Positions 1 to 11,048 are shown, counted from the first letter of the stretch. The stretch is DNA of 64,000 bases from an uncultured Myxococcales bacterium (GCA_937980205.1 CALJKW010000012.1:1-64000), one strand, 5' to 3'. Numbers and translations: made by a program. The notes: generated from the letters alone by a model not told the origin.

Positions 1-616
1 ACGAGTCGCGCGAGCGGTCGGGCATGCTGGTGATGGTGCCGCCACCGGGCGGAGGAGGAGGCGGCGGCTGGCTCGAGCCGCCGGGCGGCTCACGCTGGTA
101 GCCCGGCATGCTGGTGATGGGGCCGCCGCCCGGAGGAGGCGGCGGAGGCGGGTTCGAGTTGCCGCCCTGGAAGCCACCCCCCGGCGGAGGAGGCGGCGGC
201 GGGTTGTTCGAGCCGTACACCGGGTTGCCCGGCGGCGGAGGCGGGTTCACCGGCGAAGCGTCGTGCCACGGCGCGGGCCGGTTGTGGCGCACGTAGCCGA
301 TGGGCGGCGCGTACGTGCCGCGCGGCGGAACCCACGACGACGGCGGCACGTAGCCGGCCGGCGGCGCGTAGTACGCGACGCCCGGAGGCGGGAGCTGCCA
401 GCCGCCGGGACGGCCGGTGCAGTCGAGGTACCGGTAGCCGTCGTAGTAGACGTACACCTCGCGCCATTCGTCCCAGTAATACGAGCCCGCGCAGGGGTAA
501 CCCGGCGTGCAGGCGCTGGTGACGGTGACGGTCGCCGGCCGGGTCCGGTAGCCGACGGTCCGCACGTAGCAGCCGCTCAACGCGATCAGCGCGATCAACG
601 GGAGGAAGGTACGCAT
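1..616 (-). CDS. Proline-rich lipoprotein, 3' end outside window
   Basis: The visible 205 residues begin MRTFLPLIALIALSGC, a lipoprotein signal with a clear lipobox (LSGC), so export and lipidation are predicted. The ATG at 616 is chosen because GGAG lies 7 bases upstream (CTCC at 624-627 on the plus strand) and the lipobox follows. Residues 17-75 are rich in Tyr, Trp and Arg, with a YYWDEW segment. From about residue 80 the protein is Tyr/Pro rich, and then has repeated runs of six prolines followed by three glycines and ITSMP. The stop codon is beyond the left edge. A TATAGA-like -10 on the minus strand overlaps the stop of the upstream rimK-like gene. I do not recognise a family; a cell-envelope structural role is a guess. 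Confidence 0.75.
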   Translation of the reverse strand, partial: MRTFLPLIALIALSGCYVRTVGYRTRPATVTVTSACTPGYPCAGSYYWDEWREVYVYYDGYRYLDCTGRPGGWQLPPPGVAYYAPPAGYVPPSSWVPPRGTYAPPIGYVRHNRPAPWHDASPVNPPPPPGNPVYGSNNPPPPPPPGGGFQGGNSNPPPPPPPGGGPITSMPGYQREPPGGSSQPPPPPPPGGGTITSMPDRSRDS

Positions 617-664
617 GAGTGATCTCCAGACGGGCGACGCCGTCTCAAAATTCAAGGCCGTACT

Positions 665-1576
665 CTATACGGCTTCTCGGGGGCCACGCCGGGACACTGC
701 CAGCGCATGTCGAACGATCGCGCCGGCAATGTCTTCCCCGGTCGCCTTTTCCAGGCCTTCGAAGCCGGGGCTCGAGTTGAGCTCCATCACCTTCGGGCCC
801 GACTTGCTCTCGAGCATGTCGACGCCCGCCACCTCGAGGCCGATGATCTGCGCCGCCTTCACCGCCGCCTTCGCGTACTCCTTCGGCAGCGGCAGGGGCT
901 TGCCCTCGCCGCCCAAGTGAATGTTCGAGCGGAACTCGCCCTTCTTCGCGGTGCGCCGCATCGCGCCGACGACCTCGTCGCCGACGACCAGCGCGCGGAC
1001 GTCGCGGCCCTTCGACTCGCGAATGAACTCCTGCACGAGGATCTCCTGGCCGAGCTCCCAGAACGTCGAGAGGATTCCCTGCACCTCGGCCATCGACGTC
1101 GCGATCATCACGCCGACGCCCTGCGTGCCGCGCAGCAGCTTCACGATCGCCGGCAGGCCGCCGACCTCGTCGACGAGCCGGCGAATGTTCGTGCCCTGGT
1201 ACGCCATCACCGTGCGGGGAATGTCGATGCCCGCACCGGAGAGCAGCTGCAGGCAGCGCAGCTTGTCGCGGCTGCGCGCGATGGCCGGCGCGTCGTTGAG
1301 CAGCGCCACGCCCATCGCCTCGAGGTGGCTCACCACCTTGAGCCCGTAGCCGGTGATCGAGGCGCCGATGCGCGGCACGCCGACCGTCAGCCCCCGCACC
1401 TCGGCGCCGCGGTAGAGCATGCGCGGCCGCGGCGCGAGCAGCAGCTCGCAGCGCAGCGTGTCCATCACGATGCTGCGGACGCCGGCCTTCTTCGCCGCCT
1501 CGACCAGCCGCGACGTCGAGTACAGGGCGCGCTTTCGCGACAGAATGCCGATGCGCCCGTTCTTCCGTCGCGCCAT
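665..1576 (-). CDS. rimK: RimK-type ATP-grasp ligase (ribosomal protein S6 glutamate ligase-like)
   Basis: 303 residues, the length of E. coli RimK (300). The ATP-grasp fold is clear: a nucleotide loop KLLRGTQGVGV near residue 150, the strand VQEFIRESKGRDVRA near 185-200, and the metal-binding end GVDMLES...VMELNSSPGFEGLE near 250-275. RimK adds glutamates to the C-terminus of ribosomal protein S6 by forming an acyl phosphate with ATP. The substrate here could be another peptide, because close relatives ligate amino acids to other carriers. It is divergent from the FHA-sigma54 activator; 73 bases separate the two starts. The cytoplasmic location follows from the absence of a signal peptide. 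Confidence 0.85.
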   Translation of the reverse strand: MARRKNGRIGILSRKRALYSTSRLVEAAKKAGVRSIVMDTLRCELLLAPRPRMLYRGAEVRGLTVGVPRIGASITGYGLKVVSHLEAMGVALLNDAPAIARSRDKLRCLQLLSGAGIDIPRTVMAYQGTNIRRLVDEVGGLPAIVKLLRGTQGVGVMIATSMAEVQGILSTFWELGQEILVQEFIRESKGRDVRALVVGDEVVGAMRRTAKKGEFRSNIHLGGEGKPLPLPKEYAKAAVKAAQIIGLEVAGVDMLESKSGPKVMELNSSPGFEGLEKATGEDIAGAIVRHALAVSRRGPREAV

Positions 1577-1649
1577 GAGCTTCGCGGCTTACTCGGCGTG
1601 AACTAGCGGTTCAACCAAACCTGCATTGGGTTAAGGTCCGCACCTTCTG

Positions 1650-3137
<1,488 letters not shown>

Positions 3138-3149
3138 TCGAATGCACGC

Positions 3150-5453
3150 GTGGAGCTATGCTCCGCGCCCGTGCGCCGCCAAGCCCTCCTGTCGGTCGTG
3201 TCTGCGGTCGTGTTCGCTGCCTGCAACTGTGGCGATCCCAACGCTCCGCCGCCGTGCATGGCGGACTCGGACTGCAACAGCAACCAGCGCTGCGACACCA
3301 CCACGCGCATGTGCGTGGCGCGCAAGGCCTGCCCCGAGGACCCGTGCGCCAGCGGTGAGCAGTGCATCAAGGGCCGCTGCTACCTGAACGACTGCGCCAA
3401 CATGATGTGCGCCGACGACCAGGTCTGCTCCAGCGGCCGCTGCGTCGACACCGCGTGCATCGGCATGTCGTGCAACGGCGGCACCTGCCTCAAGGGCGTC
3501 TGCTACACGAGCCAGTGCGCGCTCGAGAGCTGCAGCTCCACCGAAGTCTGCGTCAACGGCGAGTGCGTGCCGCAGAGCTGCGCCAACGTCACCTGCCCCT
3601 CGGGCCAGCGGTGCAGCAACGGCACCTGCGTCAGCCAGACGTGCGGCGCCACCCAGTGCGCGAGCTCGCAGGTCTGCCACGACGGCGGCTGCACCGAGGT
3701 GCGCTGCATCGGCGTCACCTGCCCGGCGAACCAGGCCTGCGCGCAGGGCCAGTGCCTCGAGACCGCGTGCAACGGCACGCCGTGCCCGAGCGGTCAGGTC
3801 TGCGACGGCCTGCGCTGCGTCGACCCGCTCTGCGCGACGGTGCAGTGCCCGAACGCGTACCGCTGCGAGCGCGGCCTGTGCATCCCCGGCCTGCCCGACG
3901 GCGGCCCGCTGCGCGGCCCCGACGGCGGCATCATCGTCGTCTACGGCCCGGACGGCGGCATCATCGGCGTGAACCCCGGCGGCGGCGGCGGCGGCCCCGG
4001 CCGGCTGCCCGACGGCGGCATCATCGGAGGCCCCTGCCGCCCGAGCCAGTGCGCCGAGCTCGCCTGCAACGACGGCCTCGACAACAACCAGAACGGCACC
4101 ATCGACTGCGAGGACCCCGCGTGCGGCGGCCTCACCTGCCGCGACACCAACCCGTGCACGTTCGGTGAGGTCTGCGGCGGCGGCACCTGCGGCGCCCTCA
4201 CCACGCTCACCTGCAACATGGCGCCCCCCAGCGCCTGCTACGGCCCGCAGGAGTGCCAGCCCGACGCGACGTGCGGCTGGCCGCTGCTCACCGGCCAGCA
4301 GTGCGGCAACGGCAACGTCTGCCGCGCCGACGGCGGCTGCGCGCCTCCGACGGGCCTCGGCTCCTTCCCGTACACGCCGAGCAACTTCGACCCGAGCACC
4401 GTGCCGGCGCCGCCGAACGGCGGCACGACGCTTCCGCCGGGCGGCACCGTCAGCGTGAACACCGACCCCGGCGGCGGCGTGACCGGCAACTGGGGCCCGA
4501 ACCCTCCGAGCGTCGGCACGGTCACGCTGCCCGGCGGCGGCACCGCGACCATCATCACCACGCGCGACCTCGACATCCCGATGGGCACCACCGTCACCGT
4601 CACCGGCTCGCGGCCGCTGATCATCGCCACGCAGGGCACCGTGCAGGTGCTCGGCGTCATCGACGCCTCGGCGCACATGCAGGACGCAGGTCCCGGCGGC
4701 AACCACCCGGGCTGCGCGAACGTCGGCGCCGGCGGAGTCGGCGGCGCGGCGACGAACCCCGGCGGCGGCGGCGGCGCCGGCGCGCAGACCGCGGGCGCAC
4801 CCGGCGGTCCGGGCGGCATCTCGGCCGGCAGCGGAGGCCCCGGCGGCGGCGCGCGCGGCAGCCCGACGCTGTTGCAGGGGGGCTGCCCCGGCGGGCGCGG
4901 CGGAAACAGCGGAGGCCTCGGCGGCGGCGGCGGCGGCGCCGTTCAGATCTCGAGCTCCGGCATCTTGGGCATCGCCGGCGGCGGCATCACCGTCGCGGGC
5001 GGCGGCGGTCGCGGCGGCGGCAGCACGCTGCAGGGCGGCGGCGGCGGCGGCAGCGGCGGCATCATCATCCTCGAGGCGCCGACCATCCGCGCGACGGGCG
5101 GCTTCCTCATCGCCAACGGCGGCAGCGGCGGCGAGGGCTCGGGCCCGACCGCCGGCGACAACGGCGCCGACGGCTGGAACACCGGCGACGGCGGCACGCC
5201 GGGCGGCGACGGCGGCACGCTCTACGGCGGCTATGGCGGCAACGGCGGCGGGCACCTCTACCCGCCGATGGCCGGCGGCCCGGGCCGGCAGGACGGAATG
5301 GGCACGAACCTCGGCGGCGGCGGCGGCGGCGGCGCGGCCAAGGGCTACATCCGCGTGAACGTCCCCGCGGGCCTCGCCTGCGCCGTCAGCCCGACCGTCT
5401 GGGTCTCTCCCGCGCTCAGCCACCCGACCGGCAGCGCCTGCAACGGACAGTGA
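3150..5453 (+). CDS. Cys-rich/Gly-rich surface lipoprotein
   Basis: Up to 767 residues. The GTG at 3150 gives the longest frame, but the in-frame GTG at 3171 starts MRRQALLSVVSAVVFAAC, a textbook lipoprotein signal, and is more likely. Residues about 25-250 are tandem short Cys repeats (C-x-GxxCxxGxC) like EGF/TIL-type modules. Then come four PDGGII(V) stretches and a DGLDNNQNGTIDCEDPAC segment, a calcium-binding-like motif common in myxobacterial surface proteins. Residues about 420-750 are very Gly-rich with short beta-prone stretches. The disulphide-rich head and glycine-rich tail suggest a surface-exposed structural or adhesive protein. The next gene starts 2 bases after the stop, so the two probably form an operon. 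Confidence 0.85.
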   Translation: MELCSAPVRRQALLSVVSAVVFAACNCGDPNAPPPCMADSDCNSNQRCDTTTRMCVARKACPEDPCASGEQCIKGRCYLNDCANMMCADDQVCSSGRCVDTACIGMSCNGGTCLKGVCYTSQCALESCSSTEVCVNGECVPQSCANVTCPSGQRCSNGTCVSQTCGATQCASSQVCHDGGCTEVRCIGVTCPANQACAQGQCLETACNGTPCPSGQVCDGLRCVDPLCATVQCPNAYRCERGLCIPGLPDGGPLRGPDGGIIVVYGPDGGIIGVNPGGGGGGPGRLPDGGIIGGPCRPSQCAELACNDGLDNNQNGTIDCEDPACGGLTCRDTNPCTFGEVCGGGTCGALTTLTCNMAPPSACYGPQECQPDATCGWPLLTGQQCGNGNVCRADGGCAPPTGLGSFPYTPSNFDPSTVPAPPNGGTTLPPGGTVSVNTDPGGGVTGNWGPNPPSVGTVTLPGGGTATIITTRDLDIPMGTTVTVTGSRPLIIATQGTVQVLGVIDASAHMQDAGPGGNHPGCANVGAGGVGGAATNPGGGGGAGAQTAGAPGGPGGISAGSGGPGGGARGSPTLLQGGCPGGRGGNSGGLGGGGGGAVQISSSGILGIAGGGITVAGGGGRGGGSTLQGGGGGGSGGIIILEAPTIRATGGFLIANGGSGGEGSGPTAGDNGADGWNTGDGGTPGGDGGTLYGGYGGNGGGHLYPPMAGGPGRQDGMGTNLGGGGGGGAAKGYIRVNVPAGLACAVSPTVWVSPALSHPTGSACNGQ

Positions 5454-5454
5454 G

Positions 5455-6681
5455 ATGATGAAGAAGAACGTCGTCGTGGGGGTGTTGGTGGCGGTTGCAG
5501 CGTGTGTGCCCGGGGGCGGCCCCGACGCGGGGCCGATGGGGCCGGTGGTGACGCCGGTCGGGTCGGTGACCGGCTCGGCGGTCACGGCGCGCATCGGCGC
5601 GGCGGGCGGCACGCTCAAGTCGCGGGACGGCCGCATCGAGCTGGTGGTGCCGATGGGCGCGCTCAGCGCCGAGACCGAGCTGTCGCTCACGCCCATCTCC
5701 AGCCACGCGCCGCTCGGCGTCGGGCCGGCGGTGCGCCTGTCGCCCGACGGCACGACGTTCGCGACCCCGGCGAAGCTCGTGCTGCACTACGACGGCGTCG
5801 CGAGCACGACCGCGCCCGAGCTGCTGCTCGGCGCCACGCAGGACGCGATGGGCCGCTGGGTGCCGGCGGGCGCGGCGCAGGTCGACGCGACGGCGAAGAC
5901 CGCGACCGTCTCCATCTCGCACTTCAGCGACTGGAGCTTCGCGGCGTGCGCGAAGCTCGAGATCGACAACTACCTCGTCAGCCCCGGCGTCGACAGCCAC
6001 CTCTCGGTGGTCACCCAGTGCGATGACCCCTCCGCGCAGACCGGCCCGCTCGGGCCGGTGCTCTCGGTGAAGCAGCTCGTCGACTGGAAGAAAGAGACCC
6101 CGACGGGCATGCCCGGCCCGGGCACCCTCACGCCCGCGGGCGCCGACGCGACGGTCTCGACGATGGAGGAGATGAACGAGCCGCTGGTCGTCGTCTCGGC
6201 CGAGTGGCACGCCCCGTCGGGCAAGCGCCGCTTCCAGGACACCATCGCCGTCGGCACCGTCATCGACTTCACCATCGACGGCATGCGCGTGGCGGTCGCG
6301 AAGAGCTCGAACGTCATCACCATGAACGGCTCGAGCACCTTGAACGGAGGCGGCGGCAGCGGCTCGCTCGCGGTCGGCTTCGCCGGCGCCGGCGAGGGCG
6401 GCTTCTCGAGCGACCCCGCCGCCAACCTGACGGCCACCGCGACGGTCAGCGGTCGCACCTATCTCGACACGTACAACGAGCCGTGCACCTCGACGCCGAA
6501 GGTGCTGACGAGCTCGGTCAGCGTGTCGCACGCGAACCGCGACCGGCAGTTCATCGTCGGCTCCGTCTCGGGGCAGCTCGCCATCAGCCGGGGCACCCGG
6601 AACTGCGGCGGCAGCAGCGTGACCGACGTCGAGGTGCTGCAGTACAGCGGGGTGTTCGTCACCCGCTGGCTGGTGTACTGA
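5455..6681 (+). CDS. Lipoprotein with ZU5-like domain
   Basis: 408 residues. The N-terminus MMKKNVVVGVLVAVAACVPG has a lipobox ending at Cys17. Residues about 45-100 (GAAGGTLKSRDGRIELVVP, then MGALSAETELSLTPI) match the ZU5-like pattern seen in bacterial surface proteins, where a Gly-Gly-Thr strand is followed by a conserved P-x-GAL turn. A C-terminal beta-rich region of about 230 residues follows, with no family I recognise. The gene begins one base after the preceding stop codon and is very likely cotranscribed with the Cys/Gly-rich lipoprotein. ATG 5455 or 5458 could be the start. Function is unknown; surface exposure is inferred. Confidence 0.82.
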   Translation: MMKKNVVVGVLVAVAACVPGGGPDAGPMGPVVTPVGSVTGSAVTARIGAAGGTLKSRDGRIELVVPMGALSAETELSLTPISSHAPLGVGPAVRLSPDGTTFATPAKLVLHYDGVASTTAPELLLGATQDAMGRWVPAGAAQVDATAKTATVSISHFSDWSFAACAKLEIDNYLVSPGVDSHLSVVTQCDDPSAQTGPLGPVLSVKQLVDWKKETPTGMPGPGTLTPAGADATVSTMEEMNEPLVVVSAEWHAPSGKRRFQDTIAVGTVIDFTIDGMRVAVAKSSNVITMNGSSTLNGGGGSGSLAVGFAGAGEGGFSSDPAANLTATATVSGRTYLDTYNEPCTSTPKVLTSSVSVSHANRDRQFIVGSVSGQLAISRGTRNCGGSSVTDVEVLQYSGVFVTRWLVY

Positions 6682-6758
6682 GCGCACACCCACGCACAAG
6701 GGACCACGCGTCCGAAGATCGGATGCCGGTGCCGCTGGCGTTTGCCATCATCTGCACC

Positions 6759-7520
6759 ATGCCCTCGTCGTCGCCCAGGGACAGCGGTCAAGCCGCGGTC
6801 GAGGCCGCGCTGACGCTCCCCTTGGTCGTGTTCATGGTGCTGGGCACCATGCAGCTGTTCTTGATGATGAACGGCCGCATCTTGACGCAGCTCGCGGCGT
6901 ACCGCGCCGCGCGCGCTGGCAGCGTAAACCACGGCAACTGTCAGCGCATGGTCGACGCCGCGCTGCTGCAGGTCATCCCCGCGGTGGAGAGCTTCATGAG
7001 GCCGGGGCCCGGCACGGCGGGCGCGAAGCTCGCGGCCGCGTACTTCCGCCGGCGCTTCAACCAGTACAACGATCAGATCTCCGCCGGCGGTGCTCCGGTG
7101 ATGGTCAACGGCGCGGTCGTCTGGCTGGTGCGCGACGTCGGCCCCCGCCCCGTCGCGGGCGCCGCCGACGACGACTTCGACATGGGCCTGCCCGTCCAGC
7201 GCATGGAGGTCCAGGTCATCTTCTGGTTCCCGATGCGCATCCCCTTCGCGAACTGGGTGATGTCGAAGGCGCTGCTCGCTCACTTCAACGTGCAGGCGTA
7301 CACGTACTCGAACCCGCTGATGGCTCCGCAGAGGGCCAACTGGCAGATGGCGGGGCCCAAGTCGATCAACGCAGCCATCATCAACGAGATGGCGACGCGC
7401 ATGAACCGCGGCGAGTTCGTCTTCCCCATCTCCGCGACGTACACGATGCGCATGATGACGCCGCTGAAGAGCACCAACATGTTCCCGAAGAACTGCCCTC
7501 CCACCCCGGCTGGCATATGA
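6759..7520 (+). CDS. TadE-like pseudopilin/membrane protein
   Basis: 253 residues from ATG 6759 (an in-frame ATG at 6723 is possible). The N-terminus SGQAAVEAALTLPLVVFMVL is the TadE-family hydrophobic segment with the usual Gln-Ala-Ala-x-Glu entry, so the protein has one N-terminal TM helix and an extracytoplasmic body. TadE-type minor pseudopilins belong to Flp/Tad pili. Its stop overlaps the ATG of the next gene by 4 bases, starting a tight run of four overlapping genes. No TadA ATPase, TadB/C platform or prepilin peptidase is visible nearby, so this cluster is only the pseudopilin part of a system, or serves something else. Confidence 0.8.
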   Translation: MPSSSPRDSGQAAVEAALTLPLVVFMVLGTMQLFLMMNGRILTQLAAYRAARAGSVNHGNCQRMVDAALLQVIPAVESFMRPGPGTAGAKLAAAYFRRRFNQYNDQISAGGAPVMVNGAVVWLVRDVGPRPVAGAADDDFDMGLPVQRMEVQVIFWFPMRIPFANWVMSKALLAHFNVQAYTYSNPLMAPQRANWQMAGPKSINAAIINEMATRMNRGEFVFPISATYTMRMMTPLKSTNMFPKNCPPTPAGI

Positions 7521-9148
7521 AAATTCGTCGACTCGTAAAACGCGGCCAGACGCTGGTGCTCTTCGCGCTGACGATGCTGCTGCTCGTCGTCATGGTGATG
7601 ATGACGCTCTCCTTCGGCACCAAGGCGAAGGAGAAGATGGAGCTGCAGCAGGTCGCCGACCAGGCCGCCTACTCGACCGCGGTCGGCACGGCGCGCGGCA
7701 TGAACATTCTGGCGATGACCAACCGCGTGATGCTCGCGCACATGGTCGCGATGCTCGGCCTCATCTCGTCGTCGAGCTTCGCGTCGATGTGGCTGGGCGT
7801 CGTCGACGGGATGATCATCTATTACATCCTCGAGCTGGTCGGTAACCAGATACCCCGGTGCAACCCGCCCTGGCAGATATGCGGATGTATCGGAATACCG
7901 TTCGTTCTCTTCCGAGAGTTCATGGCGTGGGTCGAGTTCTTCCGGGTGCTCACCACGCTCGTGAGCATGGACATACCTGTCGCGAACGCCGCCAACAGAG
8001 CGAGTCTGGCGGTGATGTTCATGTGGGGCTCACAAGTCGAGACCCAGCTCAACCAGGTGCTCGACAACGCCATAGACGGCGAGCGCATGTCGCGCAGGGT
8101 GATGCAGGCCTCGACGACCGGCGCCGAGTGGGAGGTCAACCCCGGCGCCTCGGACGTCGCCGAGCGCGAGGTCGGCCGCATCCCCTACGTCGACGGGGCG
8201 CTCAACTTCAGCAGTCTGCTCGCCTCGGACAGACATGCGGTCATGGCCGCGATGGGCGCGCGCGGCCACCCGTGGACGGCGGGGCGCGGGCTGTTCGGTC
8301 TGTCCGGCGCGGGCACGATTCTGCTGGCCCAGGCCCGAGCGGTGTTCGGCCGCGACATCACGCTGACGATGACCGAGGGCAACGGCTACTTCGGCGCGCC
8401 CTTCCACACGAACAACATGTTCGTCACGCGGAGCACGGCCGCCGTCGCCGACGACCACTCGCAGTGGATCGCGCGCTACACCGGCCCTGGCTGCGGCGGC
8501 ATGCCGGCTCCGGTGACGGCGGCGGCGTTCGTCTGGTCGAACGCGGTCCCCGGGTACGCGATTCACTGGGCGGGCATCGGGTTGGGCCTGCCGTTCCCGT
8601 TCGCGCCGGTCGTCATCTTCCTGCCGACGTACATGGACTACTTCCACCCCATCAGCGGCGCGTGCATCTTGAACTGCCCGAGCGCGTGGACGAACTTCGT
8701 CGACTACAACCTGTGGAAGGTGATGGACGCCGGCGACAACTTCGCCCAGCCGAAGATTCCGGTCACCGTGTCGCGGAACCTGCGCAACCGCGCCGGCGGG
8801 CCCGACCCGTGGAACATCGGCTTCAACTTCCGCTTCTCGCAGACGGGCCCGGGCCAGAGGTTCGACCTCCAAGACCGCAACGGCATCTTCCTGCGTGACG
8901 GCACCGACATCACGCGGCAGACCGCGCTCTCGACCGGCATCGTCTACTACCACCGGCAGGGGCACTGGAAAGAGCCGCCGAACCTCTTCAACCCGTTCTG
9001 GCGCGGCGGCCTCACGCGCTCGGACATCGACGACCAGGCGCGCGGGCGCAACGGCGACATCCGCAAGGTGCTCGTCGACTCGGGCATCGGCTGGGCCGCC
9101 GACGCGTACACCCAGCTGTACGACGTCGGCTTCCGGGGGCTGCAATGA
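7517..9148 (+). CDS. TadG-like pilus assembly protein
   Basis: 543 residues. The N-terminus (RGQTLVLFALTMLLLVVMVM) is the Tad/Flp hydrophobic segment, followed by a conserved-looking helix (KMELQQVADQAAYSTAVGTA) as in TadG-type proteins. A second hydrophobic stretch near residues 75-110 is followed by a Cys-containing loop. The rest is a large extracytoplasmic domain without a family I can name. Overlap of 4 bases at both ends argues for translational coupling with the TadE-like neighbours. Tip or anchoring function in a Flp-like pilus is inferred from the family. Confidence 0.8.
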   Translation: MKIRRLVKRGQTLVLFALTMLLLVVMVMMTLSFGTKAKEKMELQQVADQAAYSTAVGTARGMNILAMTNRVMLAHMVAMLGLISSSSFASMWLGVVDGMIIYYILELVGNQIPRCNPPWQICGCIGIPFVLFREFMAWVEFFRVLTTLVSMDIPVANAANRASLAVMFMWGSQVETQLNQVLDNAIDGERMSRRVMQASTTGAEWEVNPGASDVAEREVGRIPYVDGALNFSSLLASDRHAVMAAMGARGHPWTAGRGLFGLSGAGTILLAQARAVFGRDITLTMTEGNGYFGAPFHTNNMFVTRSTAAVADDHSQWIARYTGPGCGGMPAPVTAAAFVWSNAVPGYAIHWAGIGLGLPFPFAPVVIFLPTYMDYFHPISGACILNCPSAWTNFVDYNLWKVMDAGDNFAQPKIPVTVSRNLRNRAGGPDPWNIGFNFRFSQTGPGQRFDLQDRNGIFLRDGTDITRQTALSTGIVYYHRQGHWKEPPNLFNPFWRGGLTRSDIDDQARGRNGDIRKVLVDSGIGWAADAYTQLYDVGFRGLQ

Positions 9149-10188
9149 AGCTCAAGCGCGCTCCCCGCGGGCAAGCCATCACCGAGCTCGCCCTGGGCAG
9201 CATCGTGTTCGTCACGGTGCTCTTGTTCGGCATTCACTTCTCCGAGACCGTCGTCACCCAGATGAAGGTGACCGAAGCGGGCGCCTCGACGATGTGGGAC
9301 GTCACCGCGGGCTCGATGCACACCTGGCCGCTCAACACGGGCCCGACCGGTACGGCCATCAGCACCGCGGTCGCGAACAGCAACCGCTATCGCAACTTCG
9401 ACGGCCGGGTGGTCGCCGCGAGCGTGCGCCCCACGCCGTCGCTCACGCAGGTGCTGACGTCGGCCGACAACATGAGCGTCCAGTGCCAGCAGGGGGCGGG
9501 GCTCGACTACTTCCCGACGCTGCTCATGCGGCTGCCGTTCAGCCTGGTGTTCCGCGACGTCCGCGGCGTCGAGTGCACCGCCCAGGCGGACGTGCGTCAC
9601 GGCGGCGTGATGAGGGTCTTCAACTTCCTCGATGACGCGAACGGCTTCTTCAAGGAGCGGCAGTTCGCCGGTCGAGGCGCGGGGGCCGGCGGCGTCTACC
9701 ACACGTGCGCGATCGGTCGCGCCCAGTTCGGCAACTGCCGGCAGCCGATGCGCATGGTGATCGACGACTGGGGCATGTCGAACGGCGGCGGCGCCGAGGC
9801 CATGATGTGCCCGGTGCTGCCGTTCGGCATCCCGTGCCCCAACCTTCCGTACTGGGCCTCGACGAACTTCGTGTACCAGGCCATCTCGATTCCCGCGGGA
9901 GTGCAGAGCGGCGCCGATCGCAACCTCATCACCCGCGTCTACAACCGGGCCCCGCCGCCGATGTGGATTCCCTTCATCTCCAGCCCGACGAGCTTCTACA
10001 TGACGTTCGTCGGTGAAGAGCTCGGCTTCATGGGCTTCACCCCGTGGGCCTCCGACCCCATCGGGTGGAGCTGGGTGTGGCAGACCACGCCCTTCCTCTT
10101 CTGGCCCACGTACGCAGCGGCCTATGCCGCGTCGAGCGGCTGCTACCTCGGCCTGCCCTGCAACACGTCGACTGCCGCGATGCCATGA
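9145..10188 (+). CDS. TadE-like pseudopilin
   Basis: 347 residues. The N-terminus RGQAITELALGSIVFVTVLL is a TadE-type segment (Gln-Ala-x-x-Glu-x-Ala before the hydrophobic helix), giving one TM anchor and a body of about 310 residues on the outside. It overlaps the TadG-like gene by 4 bases and the following secreted-protein gene by 4 bases. It is longer than typical TadE proteins (150-200 residues); the extra part contains several Cys residues (for example near 200-215 and 330-340) that could form disulphides. Confidence 0.8.
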   Translation: MKLKRAPRGQAITELALGSIVFVTVLLFGIHFSETVVTQMKVTEAGASTMWDVTAGSMHTWPLNTGPTGTAISTAVANSNRYRNFDGRVVAASVRPTPSLTQVLTSADNMSVQCQQGAGLDYFPTLLMRLPFSLVFRDVRGVECTAQADVRHGGVMRVFNFLDDANGFFKERQFAGRGAGAGGVYHTCAIGRAQFGNCRQPMRMVIDDWGMSNGGGAEAMMCPVLPFGIPCPNLPYWASTNFVYQAISIPAGVQSGADRNLITRVYNRAPPPMWIPFISSPTSFYMTFVGEELGFMGFTPWASDPIGWSWVWQTTPFLFWPTYAAAYAASSGCYLGLPCNTSTAAMP

Positions 10189-11009
10189 CCGTTCTGGCAG
10201 TGCTGGCAGTGCTCGCTGCGGCTCCCGCAGGCGCCGCGACGAGAGCGCCGCCGTCGGCCTCGGCGCCCAAGGCGCAGGACGTGAACGACGGGGGCATGTC
10301 GTCGTACGAGGCGCAGCTGGAGGCCGAGGAGGCCCGCCTGTGGGCCGAGGCGATGAAGGCCTACTACCTGCCCGACGGCGGCCGCGTGATGAAGCCTCCG
10401 TTCCGCTGGGAGATGCGGAACGTCATCGACGAGGTCGCGATGCCGGGCGTGCAGGAGTCGATGGGCGTGCCGGTGAAGCTGCACTCGCTGCGCGTGAAGA
10501 ACAACCTGCGCGGCGTGCTCGAAGAGGTCGTCGGCTCGTTCGAGCGGCAGGGGCTCTACATTCAGCCCGTCGACACGCAGCCGCAGTTCACCGCCGAGAC
10601 CGCGGTGACCGGCCTCGATATGGACCGCTTCATCTCGTACACGGCCATCATCCGCTGCGAGAAGAGCGGCATCTGCACCGTCGTGCTCGGCGAGGCCAAC
10701 ATCGGGCTCGCCGCGGCGATGAAGCAGGCGAGCAAGAGCCGCTCGATGTGGGCGCCGCTGCCGCCCTCGGCGAAGAGCGTGATGCAGAGCTCGACCGAGG
10801 GCCTGCAGAGCATCTCGTTCGGCGTGACCGTGGGCGAGAAAGAGCTCAAGCAGTGGTACGCGGTCGAGCTGCCCAAGCTCGGCTACAAGGCCCTAAGCGA
10901 CGGCCTGTACAAGAAGGGCACCGAGGTGATTCAGCTCACCACGCGCCGGCAGGAGGGCGAGCTGTTCGGGATGCTGGTGAAGCGGGCGGCCCTGCCCAAC
11001 GAAGAGTGA
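10185..11009 (+). CDS. Secreted protein, paralogue of the one at 14919-15695
   Basis: 274 residues from ATG 10185, which overlaps the previous stop. MTVLAVLAVLAAAPAGAATR is a signal peptide. The mature protein matches the product at 14919-15695 in two places: FERQGLYIQP...VTGLDMDRFISYTAII versus FAKAGLYLPP...VTALDTDNLVSYTVIL, and KQWYAVELPKLGY versus RAFYGEVLSKAGY. Each protein also looks like two copies of one alpha/beta unit (Tyr-Tyr/Phe-Tyr helix, then K-x-Gly-Tyr). I do not know the family. Its place at the end of the Tad-like run suggests a periplasmic accessory role, but that is inference only. Confidence 0.75.
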   Translation: MTVLAVLAVLAAAPAGAATRAPPSASAPKAQDVNDGGMSSYEAQLEAEEARLWAEAMKAYYLPDGGRVMKPPFRWEMRNVIDEVAMPGVQESMGVPVKLHSLRVKNNLRGVLEEVVGSFERQGLYIQPVDTQPQFTAETAVTGLDMDRFISYTAIIRCEKSGICTVVLGEANIGLAAAMKQASKSRSMWAPLPPSAKSVMQSSTEGLQSISFGVTVGEKELKQWYAVELPKLGYKALSDGLYKKGTEVIQLTTRRQEGELFGMLVKRAALPNEE

Positions 11010-11042
11010 GGCCTTCGCTGTGAAGTGGGCCTCCAGCGACAG

Positions 11043-11048
11043 TACACT
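11043..11048 (+). promoter_or_regulatory. Putative -10 element (TACACT)
   Basis: TACACT, 6 bases before the kinase ATG at 11055. The same hexamer occurs at the same kind of place before 14835, which supports a promoter role. No clear -35 is seen. Confidence 0.4.
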
